64,000 nucleotides of DNA, from contig OU015495.1 in assembly GCA_907164885.2 (NCBI GenBank), forward strand, positions 5,454,308 through 5,518,307, in the 5' to 3' direction. The notes below the pieces were generated by a model. The model saw only the letters and a list, made by a program, of their open reading frames with translations, was not told the origin of the DNA and ran no database searches. Source of the stretch: Dolomedes plantarius. Lineage: Eukaryota; Arthropoda; Arachnida; Araneae; Dolomedidae. Positions within the stretch are counted from its first letter, which is position 1. Each line of letters opens with the position of its first letter. Positions 51,473 through 63,130 of this stretch are shown here, in pieces. A program made the position numbers and the translations under genes.

Positions 51473-51959
51473 ATTTATATATGTGAAAAAATGGGAGTCA
51501 TTTAAAAATAAAGACCCACCTCCAAAATTAGGTCAGAGACACCTCTTTCTTTGGATTAATGCACGGAACGGAATCAAATCTAAAAAAATATCTAGATTAG
51601 ACTTGAAGAGTGGAAGGATTACATTTGCTAGATCCGTTGATAATCAGACACATTTATAGGTTAGAAACTTACAGGTCATTCAACATCTGCTTTCATAATT
51701 TTTCTTTTGAAATATGATTACTGATTCCTTAGACTTATTTCTGTCTAATAAAATAGCGTAATTGATGGTGTGCAGGTATTTCAATATCGCGATTTTTGAT
51801 TGTTCAAAATTTGACAAATTTTAGCTGTAGAATTAAAAGTGGTTTAATGTTTCTTGAAGGGATCTGAGACACTAACTGCAAAAAATACGAATTTGTGTTT
51901 TCTTGGCTGGAAACAAAATTGATTGGTTCGATGATTGATTCAGAGCGCAATGGTCACCT
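51473..51959. other. AT-rich DNA, nothing recognised
   Basis: No supported features. Confidence 0.4.
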
Positions 51960-52086
51960 TTTGCTATCCAGGTGTTAATTAGATCGGGATCTACAGTTTA
52001 AATTCGATTCCGAAAGACTACATACTACCATGCTAACAGTTAGGTTAAAACCCTTAGGCTCTGGTCCAAATACCAGTGCTCTAACC
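51960..52086 (-). repeat. tRNA-derived SINE, family S2, copy 1, body half
   Basis: Similar to 62000-62120: GTTAATTAGATCGGGATCTA, TTAAATTCGATTCCGAA, CTACA, then AGGCTCTGGTCCAAATACCA. On the minus strand GGTTTTAACC is a degenerate B-box position. The tRNA-like head continues beyond the hAT insertion at 54482. Confidence 0.6.
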
Positions 52087-53080
52087 CATAGGTTCTTAAA
52101 CTGTGGTCCGCGTAGCCATTATCGGGGGTCCGAGAAACAATTTTGACATTAACTTTACATCACCCAACTTTTCGCTTTTATTCAAATAACTCATTTAACA
52201 AAAATTCTACATGGTCGAGACTTTTTGTATTTGTTGTTACTTAACTAGTTATTAACATAACTAAACAATAATTAGTAAAAATTTTATTATTTTTATTCCA
52301 CTGCAGATACGGAAAAATAAATAAAACAATGCAATTTTTTGCATTGTTGTGACTATTGCGCGGCGCGAGAAAACGCAGCTATAAATAAATACACTGGCGA
52401 CTCGGGTGGATCGTTGGCTAAAAACTGCATCTACGCTGAAACAAAATATAGATGAAAGCGACTCAGATGATGAAGCATCAACCTTGAAATCCACCAAGAA
52501 ACGTAAAATTAAAAAATGTTATTATAAGTATTTATCATTTGGATTCATATATGCAATAAAGATGTGGAAAGACCTCTCTGTGTTCTATGTCGCGAAAGTA
52601 TATCAAACGAAAGTATGAAACCCATCAAATTCCGACGTCATTTGCAAACAATCGACTTGTGGTCGAAACGCATTCACAACTGTGTGGTGTATGAGTCTTT
52701 TGCAGCATCAACGATTTTATAGAAACTTCCAATAAAGAGCTCCCTAATGAAACATGGCAGATTTTTGTTGAACATTAAATGGCTCTAAAAAGCAGCTTTA
52801 GGAACTATTTTCGCTATCCTGACTCTGGCAACAACTGGATTAGAGATCCATTCAACATGGAAGTTACTAATGCTCGACATTTATCTGTACTTGAAAAAGA
52901 TATTCCCGCGGAATTATCATGCGATACGTATTTGAAACTACAGTTCAACAAAACTGAACTCACAAACTTTCGGTTACTTCTCAGATCTGTTTACCCTGCA
53001 CTTGCAAATAAAGCCCTCCAACATTTGATTCCGCTCTGCACAACATATTTATGTGAACAGGCTTTTTCGGCACTGTTATA

Positions 53081-53986
53081 CAGTCGAACCCCGTTATAGC
53101 GAAACCGGTATATAACGAACTCCCGGATATAACGAACGAAAATTTTGGTCCCACCGATTTCCTATTGTATTTAATGCGAATTTATCCTTTTGTAGCGAAC
53201 CTTCTTAATCTTAAGAATCGGTATAACGAACATTTTTTTTCAGTCGACAACTGATTTTTTTAAAATTTTTCAACTTTTTAAGAATGTTGAAGATATAACA
53301 AATGTTGAAGAAGAAGATGATCAAGATTTACCTATCGCGATGTGGATTGAAAAGCACAAAATTTCATCATTATCAGATTGTGGCGTACAATTGTTCGAAA
53401 CGTGATGATGAAGTCATTACAAGTGAAAATACGACTGATGAAGATACTGTGGAAGAAATTAAAATGATTCATTCTGAAATCGAAGATTCTGCATCTGATG
53501 CTGATGAAGAGGAGCACATACATGACGAAATCCCCACCATCTCAGATCCTACAGCAGCGATGCTTGTAATTAATAAGTTTTTATCTACACAAACAGTGAA
53601 AAAATAATGTTAGAGTCATTTGATGTATTGGCCAAAGAAATTCATAAAATGTTTTTGAAATCGGCATTACGTCAGCAGATTACCGATTATTCCTGTATCA
53701 AAACAGTAAGCCACAATTAAAGATAAAATCAATTTATTTCTATTTGTCTTCATTTTTAGTTAATTTAATTAGTATTGTGTCAGTTTAATGTAATCGATTT
53801 TAGTCAATTTAATTCAATAATGATAATTTTTAATAGATTTTATCATTCTTTCAATACATCATTATTGAATACACATAGCAACTAATGAGTTATACATTTT
53901 GTGAACTCTAACAGTTTTCTTAATGGTTCGGATATAGCGAACAAAACATTTGGTCCCTTGAAGTTCGTTATAACGGGGTTCGACTG
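53081..53986 (+). mobile_element. Pogo/Tigger-like transposon, internally deleted, 906 bp
   Basis: The ends CAGTCGAACCCCGTTATAGC and GTTATAACGGGGTTCGACTG are inverted, with TA on both sides (53079-53080, 53987-53988). The sub-terminal ATATAACGAAC and ATATAGCGAAC motifs repeat, as is usual for this group. Confidence 0.93.
53302..53690 (+). pseudogene. C-terminal tail of a Tigger-type transposase
   Basis: Only the acidic C-terminal region survives. A frame from 53302 contains DDEVITSENTTDEDTVEEIK and EIPTISDPTAAMLVINKFLS. After the stop at 53605 and a phase change comes a stretch resembling LESFDVLAKEIHKMFLKSAL with RQQ at the end (about 53611-53680). This order is the tail of Tigger/jerky-like transposases found in arthropods. 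The CENP-B-type DNA-binding domain and DDE domain are missing. Confidence 0.75.
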
Positions 53987-54481
53987 TACATGAAATCAAA
54001 GTACAGGAACAAACTCAATGTAGAAGCAGACCTCAGAATTAAACTTTCCAACATAGAGCCCGACATTGTGGTTCTGGTTTTAAGAAAACAACTGCACCCA
54101 TCTCATTAAGTAAAAATTATTTACAGAAAACATTATAATAAGATCTATTTTGACCAATATTTGACCAAGCAATGTTTGTATGAGTTTAGTGTATTATGAT
54201 TTGTAATTTTTAAATTCTTTTTACAGCTAATTTTATCTATTTTATGTTTTTTATTCTATATCCTAATAAAAATGTCCATCTCTGTAAATGCGCAAGACCA
54301 TTTATTAAAATAACCAGCGATACATTTTTACCAATATTTATAACGTAGTGCCTATGGGATTATTGAGCCAGGAATAAGTCTTAAGAACGACGTAAAATGC
54401 CTAAAGTTGGGATGGGGTTCGCAAAAAAAAAAATGTTGTTCAAGAGGCGGTCCTCGGACTATATAAGTTTAAGAACTCCTG

Positions 54482-54525
54482 CTCTAACCCTTTGACTATC
54501 ACTCGGGTCGACAGAATCATGGAAC
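54482..54525 (-). repeat. tRNA-derived SINE, family S2, copy 1, head half
   Basis: Begins with the duplicated CTCTAACC and continues CTTTGACTATCACTCGGGTC, corresponding to TCTTCGGCCATCGCCCGGC at 62132-62152. On the minus strand this is the A-box side of the tRNA-like head. Confidence 0.55.
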
Positions 54526-54923
54526 GAAAATTTAAAAACACAAACATAAAAAATTACGACCCATAAATATCTAAAATTATTTATAATTGCTTCAGTCAGT
54601 CGTTAAAAGGAAAAATTGCATTTCGGTATACTTCAATAACCAAACAAAGTTTGATTTTATAAAGACTCAGCTTCCTGATACAATTTGTATTTCTTCTTAA
54701 TAACGGCTATGTTCGGTCGAGGATTACACTCGCTTCTCAACGTTACCGAGCGCGTGTGTTCACTATTACGCTAGACAAGTATGCCATATTTTCCTCTAAT
54801 GAGCCTCATGATTTTGACATTAATGTGACGTTATTGCATAATGAAATAACGTCTCAAACGTCAACTCTCGTATGAGCCGAATTAGCTAAATTACCGTAAT
54901 ATTTATGCAGTTACTATCTAAAT
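54526..54923. other. No gene recognised; one strong hairpin
   Basis: GACGTTATT and AATAACGTC at about 54827-54854 can pair around an ~8-base loop. No further features. Confidence 0.45.
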
Positions 54924-55656
54924 CAGGGGTGGCCAACCTTTTTGGGAAGAGTGCCACTATCTGAAAAAAAAATATTATGCGTGCCACTATCTGAAAAAAA
55001 ATATTATGCGTGCCACTTCCAACTTTTCCAACATACAAAAAATATAAAAAGGTGAAAAAATGTTATTTTTAGCTGATTATGGGATTTTTACACAAATAGC
55101 ACTTTTTTTTATCTGAGTAGGAGATTTAAAAATAATATAATAAATAAAACAAAAGTACAAACTTAGGTTTTATTGTTAATAAACATTTTAAAGGTTCAGT
55201 CAGTTAGGTTATGTATAAAATAAAATGAATAACTTGAAACATTTAATTCTAAATAATTATTAAACAGTCAGTACTTAATTAATGTGGCTTCTGAATTTGT
55301 ACTTTTTTTACCAAGTCATCTATATTAGGATTAGTTCTTGAAGATGCTAACAAAATTAGATGTTTTAGATGCATATCAGTTAATCTTAATCAATATTTTG
55401 ATTTTATTATGTTCATAATAGAAAACATTTGTTCACAAACATATGTTGATCCAAACCTACACCTCGTTGTACTTGTGTCAAGCAGTGCCGCTTTCCTGCA
55501 CTGTTATTTTCAGTAGCGTATGAGTACGGTTTTTACAGATTTTGACAAATTATTATTTTTTCAAATTGCTTAATTTTTCAATAAGTCTCCGCGTGCCACT
55601 GTTAAAACGCCGCCGTGCCACACTGTGGCACGCGTGTCGCGGGTTGGCCACCCCTG
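54924..55656 (-). mobile_element. hAT transposon relic, 733 bp, with perfect 8-bp target duplication
   Basis: The ends CAGGGGTGGCCAACC and GGTTGGCCACCCCTG are perfect inverted repeats. ATCTAAAT lies on both sides (54916-54923, 55657-55664). GTGCCACTATCTGAAAAAA is tandemly duplicated near the left end, and CGTGCCAC motifs recur near both ends. Confidence 0.95.
55279..55455 (-). pseudogene. hAT transposase C-terminal dimerisation domain
   Basis: The minus-strand frame reads FGSTYVCEQMFSIMNIIKSK, then a stop (TGA), then LRLTDMHLKHLILLASS and a terminal VQIQKPH followed by TAA at 55281-55279. The Y-C-E-x-x-F-S core followed by SKY..RL is the C-terminal signature of hAT transposases. The rest of the gene is deleted. 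It is a different hAT lineage from that at 52.1-54.5 kb, judging by its ends and protein. Confidence 0.85.
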
Positions 55657-56941
55657 ATCTAAATAATCATTTTGCAATCTGTTTAAAAAATATCATTTAA
55701 TGCAGTCTTCTGTCAAAATTTGACCAAAAAGAAATCAATCCTAATGTTAATTCTTTAAAATGGAGTTTATTAAGGTAAATATAACACACTGGAAACACAA
55801 TTGTTCTACACACATCTTTATAAGCATGGAAAAAAGTTTTATCTCTGTACAAATTCTTGTTCAAAAATTAAGATTATTTTAATTCCTAGTGCAAAGAAAA
55901 ATGTTCCCAAGGATGTCAAAGTCCATATAAACAACCTGCAAATTGCTTAGACGTAAAAAATAATTGTTTGTAGCTTTCTCAGGTTGGAAACAAAAACTTT
56001 GTAGTTAAAACGAATTACAAGCAATTTTTAAAATAGCAGTAAATTTCCTTGCACAATCAGTCAAATAGCGAGTTTATGTTTAAAATCATATAAACTTTTT
56101 TCAAAACTATTATGTTAGGTTATTTTAAAAATCATAGCTAGAACTTGTCAGACAGAAGTCAAAACATCTTCTATTTTGTGTATCTGCGAAACACAGGACA
56201 GAATACTACAAAATTTAAAGTTCCGAAATCTCTTTCAAAAAGAAATAGTCTCATTAGTGTAATCATATGTTTCGGACACAAATAAACTCCAAAATATTTT
56301 ATACAAAATGTTTTTGTTTGTTTTAATTCTTTTCTAACAAATTAAACCTTAGAAATATGCAGAATTTCAGTCTCCAGACCGACACGCAACTTACCTCAAC
56401 ACATTTTTTTTTAATGCTAGTGTCAGTAATTAAACTTGCGGTGAAACAAAGGTAATCAATAAACTTGTTTATAGAGAGAAAATTGAATTATATTTTTTTC
56501 TATTATCTTTTCCAGTTTAAATTTAAATTAACAATCGAGCTATCATTTTTTAACATATACGTTTATGCATGCTCACGTATGTATCTATAAAAATAGATAA
56601 ATGTAACAAAAAATTGTGCAAATTATAATTTTGGATAAAATATTGGAATTTTATTACCCATTTTTGTGATAAATATTTGAATTTTTGTAGAAACTTTGGT
56701 TTAGTTTACAAAGAACTAACAACGTATTAAACTATTTCGTACGCATCAGATGAAAACTCATACAAAATCTAGAGACAATGCTTTTTAAAAACTGTCTTTA
56801 CTTCATTGCAGTTGAATTAGGACTCAGTTACTCGCATTGTTAAAGGCACATGGCGCAACTGGTTACAAACCCGTCGGACGGGAAATGACCATATCTTTTG
56901 GTTTATCCAAAACAATGCAGACAGGACTCAGCAGAAGTTTC
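55657..56941. other. AT-rich DNA with one foldback fragment
   Basis: Positions 56845-56882 (GGCGCAACTGGTTACAAACC, then CGTCGGACGGG) match the inner right part of the foldback element at 58729-58883. Nothing else recognised. Confidence 0.5.
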
Positions 56942-57268
56942 ACAGGGCTCTAGGTAGCCTAGTTGTAGCGAGCCGATTTTGGTGCTGAGGTTGCTCGAAT
57001 CGAATCACAAGTATCATTAAATACCTCCGTGTCTAGACCGGATAGGGGCACTTTAAATCCGAAGACTGGAAAGTACCTATATAATGTCCGCGAGGCTGGG
57101 AGAAGGTACGATCCCCCCAGATGCCGAACTTGGGGGTTCTCGGTCAAAACTGCGGTGGCACCTGGCTAAATCAGACTCCGACCCTTGAGGTGCTATTATA
57201 AACCGGAACCGCACCCCTTAGCCCGCTAACCTGGTCTGGAATAAATTTCGGCCAGGGGGCATTAAAAA
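56942..57268 (+). repeat. tRNA-derived SINE, family S1, copy 2, with A tail
   Basis: The A-box-like TAGTTGTAGCGAGCC is followed by a B-box-like GGTTGCTCGAATCG. The body shares blocks with 19636-19960 (GTGTCTAGACC, CCCAGATGCCG, CGGTCAAAACTGCGGTGGCA, AACCTGGTCTGG, CGGCCAGGGGGCATT). It ends in A8, as a retroposed RNA would. No coding. Confidence 0.7.
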
Positions 57269-58728
57269 AAACATAATTTTCATGCGGCTTAGATGTTTCT
57301 CCAGGGAATACAATAATATACCGAAACACATAATGAGCTTCTGATCTTTTCATTCGTGAATTAAGTCGAGGACATAAAAAATCGTAGTGAAATTTTCGTA
57401 AAAATCCTTAACGCTGTTTTTTTTTAAGAAAAATATTTATGTCGGATGACAGAAAAATAAAAATCCGTTTTACGGGTTTTAAGACTATGACTTGCAGAAG
57501 AATTGAAACTGACTTCAAATCATTTTATTACCAATTATACAAAGCTTTGACTATCTTGTGTACGATATTCCTGAGAAAAGGTCAGGAATCATGTTTTCAA
57601 CGCGCTTAAGCGTCAAAGTATGCAGACAGGGTGAATTAAAAATATTCCATCTATGTTTTCAAAACTGGAGATTTAAAATTTTGCATGAAACGGAATATAT
57701 TATAAAATCATTTTCATATGACATTTATATTTATGACGAACTATACTTCAAAAGTACATTATATATCTAGATTTGAATTCCATTGTCAAACTATACGTAT
57801 GACCCTATAAAAGATATATTCAAAAGTACATTAAAGCGAAATTTATACCCTGTTGTTCAACGGAATTTAAATGCACTATTTCAAATATTTAGAAAAATTC
57901 CTTCATGTTCTCTGAGGTTCTAAGCAATTTACTTTCCTATTATAATGTAATAGTTCTCGGTTGGATTCAAGACACGGATATATCCAGGCGAAGAAAGGCA
58001 TGCCTCAGCAAATAATCCTTAACATGTTAAAATATTCAACTTATAAGCCATTGAAAGAAACATGCAAGATGAGTAAATTTTCAAACACAAACTATCATTT
58101 TTGTGTAATGACATGGAACACAGTTATTTTGAAAGATGTCCCATCAGTATCCAAAGTTATTTTGTGAATTGCTTTGTAAATGGCCGTGATGCATACCTAA
58201 GTTATCCATATAGCTTTTACAGCAAGTGCAGTGAACTATATATGTCTTGACCACTTGCAGAAAGTATGACACGATCATTCCGCATGCGGGTTGCTTAAAA
58301 GCATGGGTCGAAAATTTTCTAACATAACGATAGTTAACATTCCATACTGGAACGGAGTCGTGAAATTTATATTTTAATTCATCTGAGAATACTTTATCAA
58401 ATATCTTTCGTTCATGATACGTCCTCCTTTACCCATTTCCACCGTGCTGCCTTTGATATTTTCCTGTTAATTAGAAGTTTTTGACTTCATGATCTGCTAT
58501 TGTATTCATATGGCATGGGCGGCGAGAAACAGTTATAGAAGAAACAAACTTTTTTTCTTACGATTTTAATTGAATGGATGAAGATCCCAAACTAGAGAAA
58601 TACGAACACTGAATTATTTACTGGAAACTTAGTTACAGTGGAGACCTTAATAATCTAATACTCTGGGATTGTAACATATAGGTTTCTCTTCATTCTATCA
58701 GCAACCTTGCTATCCTTGACAAGTTAGG
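57269..58728. other. No gene recognised
   Basis: AT-rich. Short frames at 57558-57770 and 57961-58167 have no family resemblance. Confidence 0.4.
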
Positions 58729-58883
58729 CCGTCTGCACACGGAGCAACTCAAAAGAAACTGATAACCGACTCAAATCACAAACCAGTCCGTGATGAGTCG
58801 CAACCTATGTAATTGAATAGAGCCACGCACACGGCGCAACTGGTTACAAACCCGTCCGACGGGTTTGCTCCGTGTGCAGACGG
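58729..58883. mobile_element. Foldback MITE, 155 bp
   Basis: CCGTCTGCACACGGAGCAA at the left and TTGCTCCGTGTGCAGACGG at the right are perfect 19-bp inverted repeats. CTTGACAA (58715-58722) and CTTGACAG (58885-58892) may be an 8-bp target duplication with a few bases of uncertain end. Inner motifs CACACGGCGCAACTGG and AACCCGTCCGACGGGTTT form further small stems. Confidence 0.8.
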
Positions 58884-61800
58884 GCTTGACAGAATATTTT
58901 ACATAATTGAGAGAATTAAGGCACCTCCCAAGAGTAGAGTGACACAAACGTAATATCTAACATGCAATCATTTTTCAAAAATTTTCTTTTTTTCTTCAAG
59001 AGCGTACCAAGCAGTTAACATTTTACCAGTTTCCCACCTATTGCTAACTTAGGTACTGAATACTGACCCATTTCAACATGTTGCTGATAACATACTTAAT
59101 GTGACTACCTAATGTAATCTCGTGACCCTTTGATGCATAATCCTCCCTCTGCTACGCAATACATGCATAATATGCATTTTTTATGCTTAAAGGGTAAAGC
59201 AATTATTTTCTACTAACAGTATAAATTCTTCCGCATTCGTTGTACTCTATTAGCATTGAATCTATGACTCGTGACTGCTGTAAAGTTATCTAGAAACGAT
59301 GAAATAGTTGAGTTTCTATTTAGAGGAAGCCAGCAGTTAAAAGCATTTCGACAGGGACCATTAACTATAATTCTCTCAGATGAAACATATCTGTTACGAC
59401 ACGGAAGGGCTGCGTACACTTATTTAAATTTAACATCATGAAATTGGGCGGAAACATTGCGACGTCCGTCATATTGCTCTAAGTATATGCGGTCAGCATG
59501 TTATGATGCATCAGTTAATATGTCCTTTGTATTTTTAATACAAGGAAAACTGATTATTTTAATAAGGTAGAAATATTAATATGCACCTATTAAATAATGA
59601 ATTATACTGTAGATTTAAAGCTAAAAGAGCTCTTTTCACGAAATTCTTCTCTGGCGATTTTCAAAAATTCTTTATATTTAAATTTTTTTTTTTTTGAAAC
59701 TTTGAAAGTCGCTCATTCTTAATGTCGGATGGGGAAATTTTTTTAACTGCAACTAATTTGAGGTCACTAAATTATCTCTACAGAGATTAGTAGATAAAGA
59801 GTAAAATGAACCTGAGATTTTACTTTACATAAAGCATCAAAACATCAAATTTGTGAATTAATGATGAGATTAGTAACACACAAATATAAAAAAAAATCTT
59901 TCATCGGCTGATTACATTACCATTTTTCACCATCGGAAGACAAATTATCTTCTAAACTCAATATGACTAGAAACATATCTAACTTCTTAATGTAGTTAAG
60001 AAGTCAGATATGTAAAAATATGTTATATATGCCATAAAACCAATATGCCCTTATATGTTAGATATATCCTTACTTATGTAAAGACAATTTAATTCTCTCA
60101 AATTAGTAGTTGTAGATGTAATTTTAAAAAGTCCACAGTCGAGTAGTGAAAGGGATACAAACGAAATTATTTTGACAATTTTATATAATTTAGGTATTTT
60201 TGATTTGGTTTAAATTTGTTTATAATTAATGGAAAATAATCAATTTTTATGATTATTGATAAAGAAAATAAATATTGCTATAATTCCTCTGATTGTGTCT
60301 ACTAAGTTTTTAGAATGAATTTCTAAACTATGAGAAACATGTACCACCTCTCTCGAATATTTTGCTAAATTCGCATGAACGTAAATATTGAAATTAGATA
60401 CCAAATTTTACCAAGCTATGAAGTTTTGCCAAGTTTTAATAGATATCCTGCTATAAAGGAAATAATTACTAGTAAAGCTGAGATAAAACTTTCTATAAAG
60501 TATTCAGTATTTCGGCTTGTTCATTTTGCTCAACAGACCAAATAATCGTTAAGATAGGTTGATCTATCAAAATTTCAAAGTATAGTTTAGAGATCGTCTG
60601 ATACAGGAGAGGTAATTTTATGGTCCATTGCTTCCTTAAACCTTAACTACTATCAAAAGTGATTACCTTCTTTGTGAAGCGGGTATTTGTTTTGCTTTGA
60701 CGAATCAATGTTTTGTACAGTATTTGGCCACGTTGGGGGTTTAAATGTAGAAAATAGGACAATTGATAAACTTTTTTTTTCTCATGAAAGAATTTGAACA
60801 AAGAGAACAGCTTTTATGAAAAATTGATAGCAGAAAAAGAATTTTAAAGTATTGTTTGAAATTATTGCTGGTGAGAAAAACAATGCATAGCTGTTTTCAG
60901 CACTGGAACATAATTTTTGCAATGCTATGTAGATGCAAAGAGGAAATTATTAACATATGCATTACACTTAATATATGATACTTTACATTTTAATTTGATT
61001 TTTAGTTGTATTTTTATTGCTTTATTTAACTCGAATTTTTCTTCGTGTTTCCCTGCGTTGACAGCATAAAAATTAAATACACTTAAATACTGAAAGAGGT
61101 AATTTGAAAAAATATGTGCAACGAAGTATAGAACATGGATGGAGCATATTCATTTATCTTTCGTCGATGCAATTTCATGGCAACAATAAAAAAAACTGCA
61201 TGAAGTAGTATTCAAAACTGTAATACAGTTATGGTTTTAAAACTGCAGAATACTTAGAAGGAAACTAAAAGGATTAGCTTGTTTTAAAAATGATATATAT
61301 GCATGCACTTAGTATCAAAAGTCTTCATACATTATCCAAGTAAATGTAGAGAACGTATGTACTCGAATTGTGTGCTTTGAGCGAAGAGGTAAGTATATTT
61401 TTATGACAACAGAAATTTATTTTATAAAATTACCTCGTAAACGTAATTTTCCTTTACATGTGCTTTTTAAATGTGCCCGGTTCATTGATTGCCGCCATAT
61501 AAAGATAGGTTCCTAACGAAGCATTGCAGTGACACTAGAGCTGTGACACACTTGCAGTGACTTATACATATATATCATATCATAAGTAACGCCACAGGAT
61601 AGAAACACAGTAATGTTGGAACTGCACTAGATCATTATGTAGAAAAGTCGTACTAACTGAGTGAAAATGAGTATCAGAGGCCTGTTGAGACGAGTTGAAA
61701 TTTTAGCTCCTTATCTACGTTTCCATGGCAGATGATGCAGAAAATGTATATGCTAACATAGCGACACGACTAACCACAGATAGCTGCTTATGTTTTCATG

Positions 61801-61959
61801 GTAAAGTCCCTTTCCTTAGCATATATTTCAACCACGAAGGGTAAGGATTTTTTTATGTTAGTGTGTCTTTCCAACTTTCCTAGCTAGACGGTGGCTGGGG
61901 TTTTGTCATCGGAATCAGAATCTGGTGCTTAAAATCTCGCAGTAGGCACGTGTATTTGT
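58884..61959. other. AT-rich DNA, nothing recognised
   Basis: Three kilobases without supported coding, RNA genes or repeat structure. Confidence 0.4.
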
Positions 61960-62158
61960 AATAATCTTTAAGCATTAGGTTGGTTGGGAGTGCTACGGTC
62001 ATATCTTAATACACTAGGGCTAATTAGACCGGGACCTAGTGCTTAAATTCAATTCCGAACGGCTACAAACATCCATACCAAGAATGGGATTCGAAACCAT
62101 AGACTCTGGTACCGAATGCCAGCGCTCAAGCTCTTCGGCCATCGCCCGGCTTAAGCAG
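61960..62158 (-). repeat. tRNA-derived SINE, family S2, copy 2
   Basis: On the minus strand GCCGGGCGATGGCCGAAGAG begins a tRNA-like head with A-box-like TGGCCGAAGAGC. A B-box-like GGTTTCGAATCCC lies ~50 bases on (about 62085-62097). The body (CGGAATTGAATTTAAGC on that strand) matches 51960-52086. The left boundary is uncertain. Confidence 0.65.
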
Positions 62159-62849
62159 TAGGTAGCGGTCAGTTTAGACACTACTTCAAAAATGTCTGCA
62201 GCACCCTCAGTTCATTCACCTCTCCGTTGGCTCTGGTCAGTAAGCAACACGACAGCCTTTTATGGACTAATGAGAACACTTATTATTTTCAATGTTATAC
62301 GACCTTTTCTTTTGTCATCTCATTTACAATATTCCGTGTAGATGGTTGTTAGTCAGAAAAAGAAATGCATTTATCCAACCTGACGAAAAGGGATGAAACA
62401 CTTTGCCAAGAATGATTGCTTCCCATAATTAGTTGTTATGACTGCAACAAGATTAAATTAAATTTAAGAAGTCTACAGAAAACGACTTCCCCGCAAAGGA
62501 GACGACCTAAAATTGACCCCAAAACAACATCTCCAAAATGAGAAATAAAACTTGCTGCCATAGAATTAAACTGAGGGAAGATGAAAAATAGCACTTAACA
62601 ATATTTTATTCAGACATTACATCATTTAACGTTGCAATAATTATTACTCTTAAGACCATCCTCATCATAAATTAAATCTACACTTATTCATTTCCTTATA
62701 TATATATATATACCTATGAATACATTAATCACAATGGTTACACTCACATACTACATAAGAACGGGTGGCTGGTGACCTGTAGGTATTTAGCACTTTATAT
62801 GAGCTCATAATAAATATAAAAAAATGCATATTACCTAAGTTGATTTAAA
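62159..62849. other. No gene recognised
   Basis: Contains a short (TA)n at 62699-62712. Confidence 0.4.
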
Positions 62850-63130
62850 GCTATATAAAAAAAGGGAGAAGAAGGAAGGAAAGGCAACATAGGAGAGCTC
62901 AAAGAAGGAAGGCATGCCACGTAGACTAAGGCCTCTCAGGATCTTTCGGAGCAAGCATTCTTCATGGATTCCAAGTGGTGAAACCCGGCATCTAAGACGG
63001 CAAAAAAAGGGTGACGATGTTTTATGGAGCTCCCGGCGAACCCGTCTGATTCTCTCAGCCCGATTACCCCTCAGGAGCAAAACTTTTTCTTCACCCCCGC
63101 TTCGCCTGAGGCGTATCAAGGGATACACGT
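62850..63130. other. GC-richer island, open on both strands, unidentified
   Basis: Purine-rich left part (GGAGAAGAAGGAAGGAAAGG) and a ~190-bp part with mixed composition. Both strands have open frames (62914-63132 plus, 62835-63146 minus); neither resembles a known protein. The arginine-rich plus-strand frame (RRLRPLRIFRSKHSSWIPSG) is probably a composition effect. Exon, mobile-element piece or simple GC-rich spacer are all possible. Confidence 0.25.

Larger units (their letters stand above)
52406..54109 (+). pseudogene. hAT transposase (ZBED type), internally deleted and interrupted
   Basis: The start MDRWLKTASTLKQNIDESDS leads to a BED-finger region (KYLSFGFIYAI; after a frameshift, RPLCVLCRESISNESMKP). 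The catalytic domain is largely gone. From 52779 the frame resumes with a C-terminal part (SSFRNYFRYPDSGNNWIRDP) and the hAT dimerisation motif LIPLCTTYLCEQAFSALLY. The pogo-like element splits it there, and the frame continues after 53988 with MKSKYRNKLNVEADLRIKL and ends at HPSH, TAA 54107-54109. The original transposase would have excised and reinserted hAT elements with 8-bp duplications. Confidence 0.85.
52087..54481 (+). mobile_element. hAT transposon, non-autonomous, containing a pogo-like insertion
   Basis: The ends CATAGGTTCTTAAAC and GTTTAAGAACTCCTG are inverted and hAT-like. A perfect 8-bp duplication CTCTAACC lies at 52079-52086 and 54482-54489. Without the 906-bp insertion it is ~1.49 kb, too short for a full hAT transposase (usually ~600 residues), so it is an internal deletion derivative. 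Confidence 0.93.
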
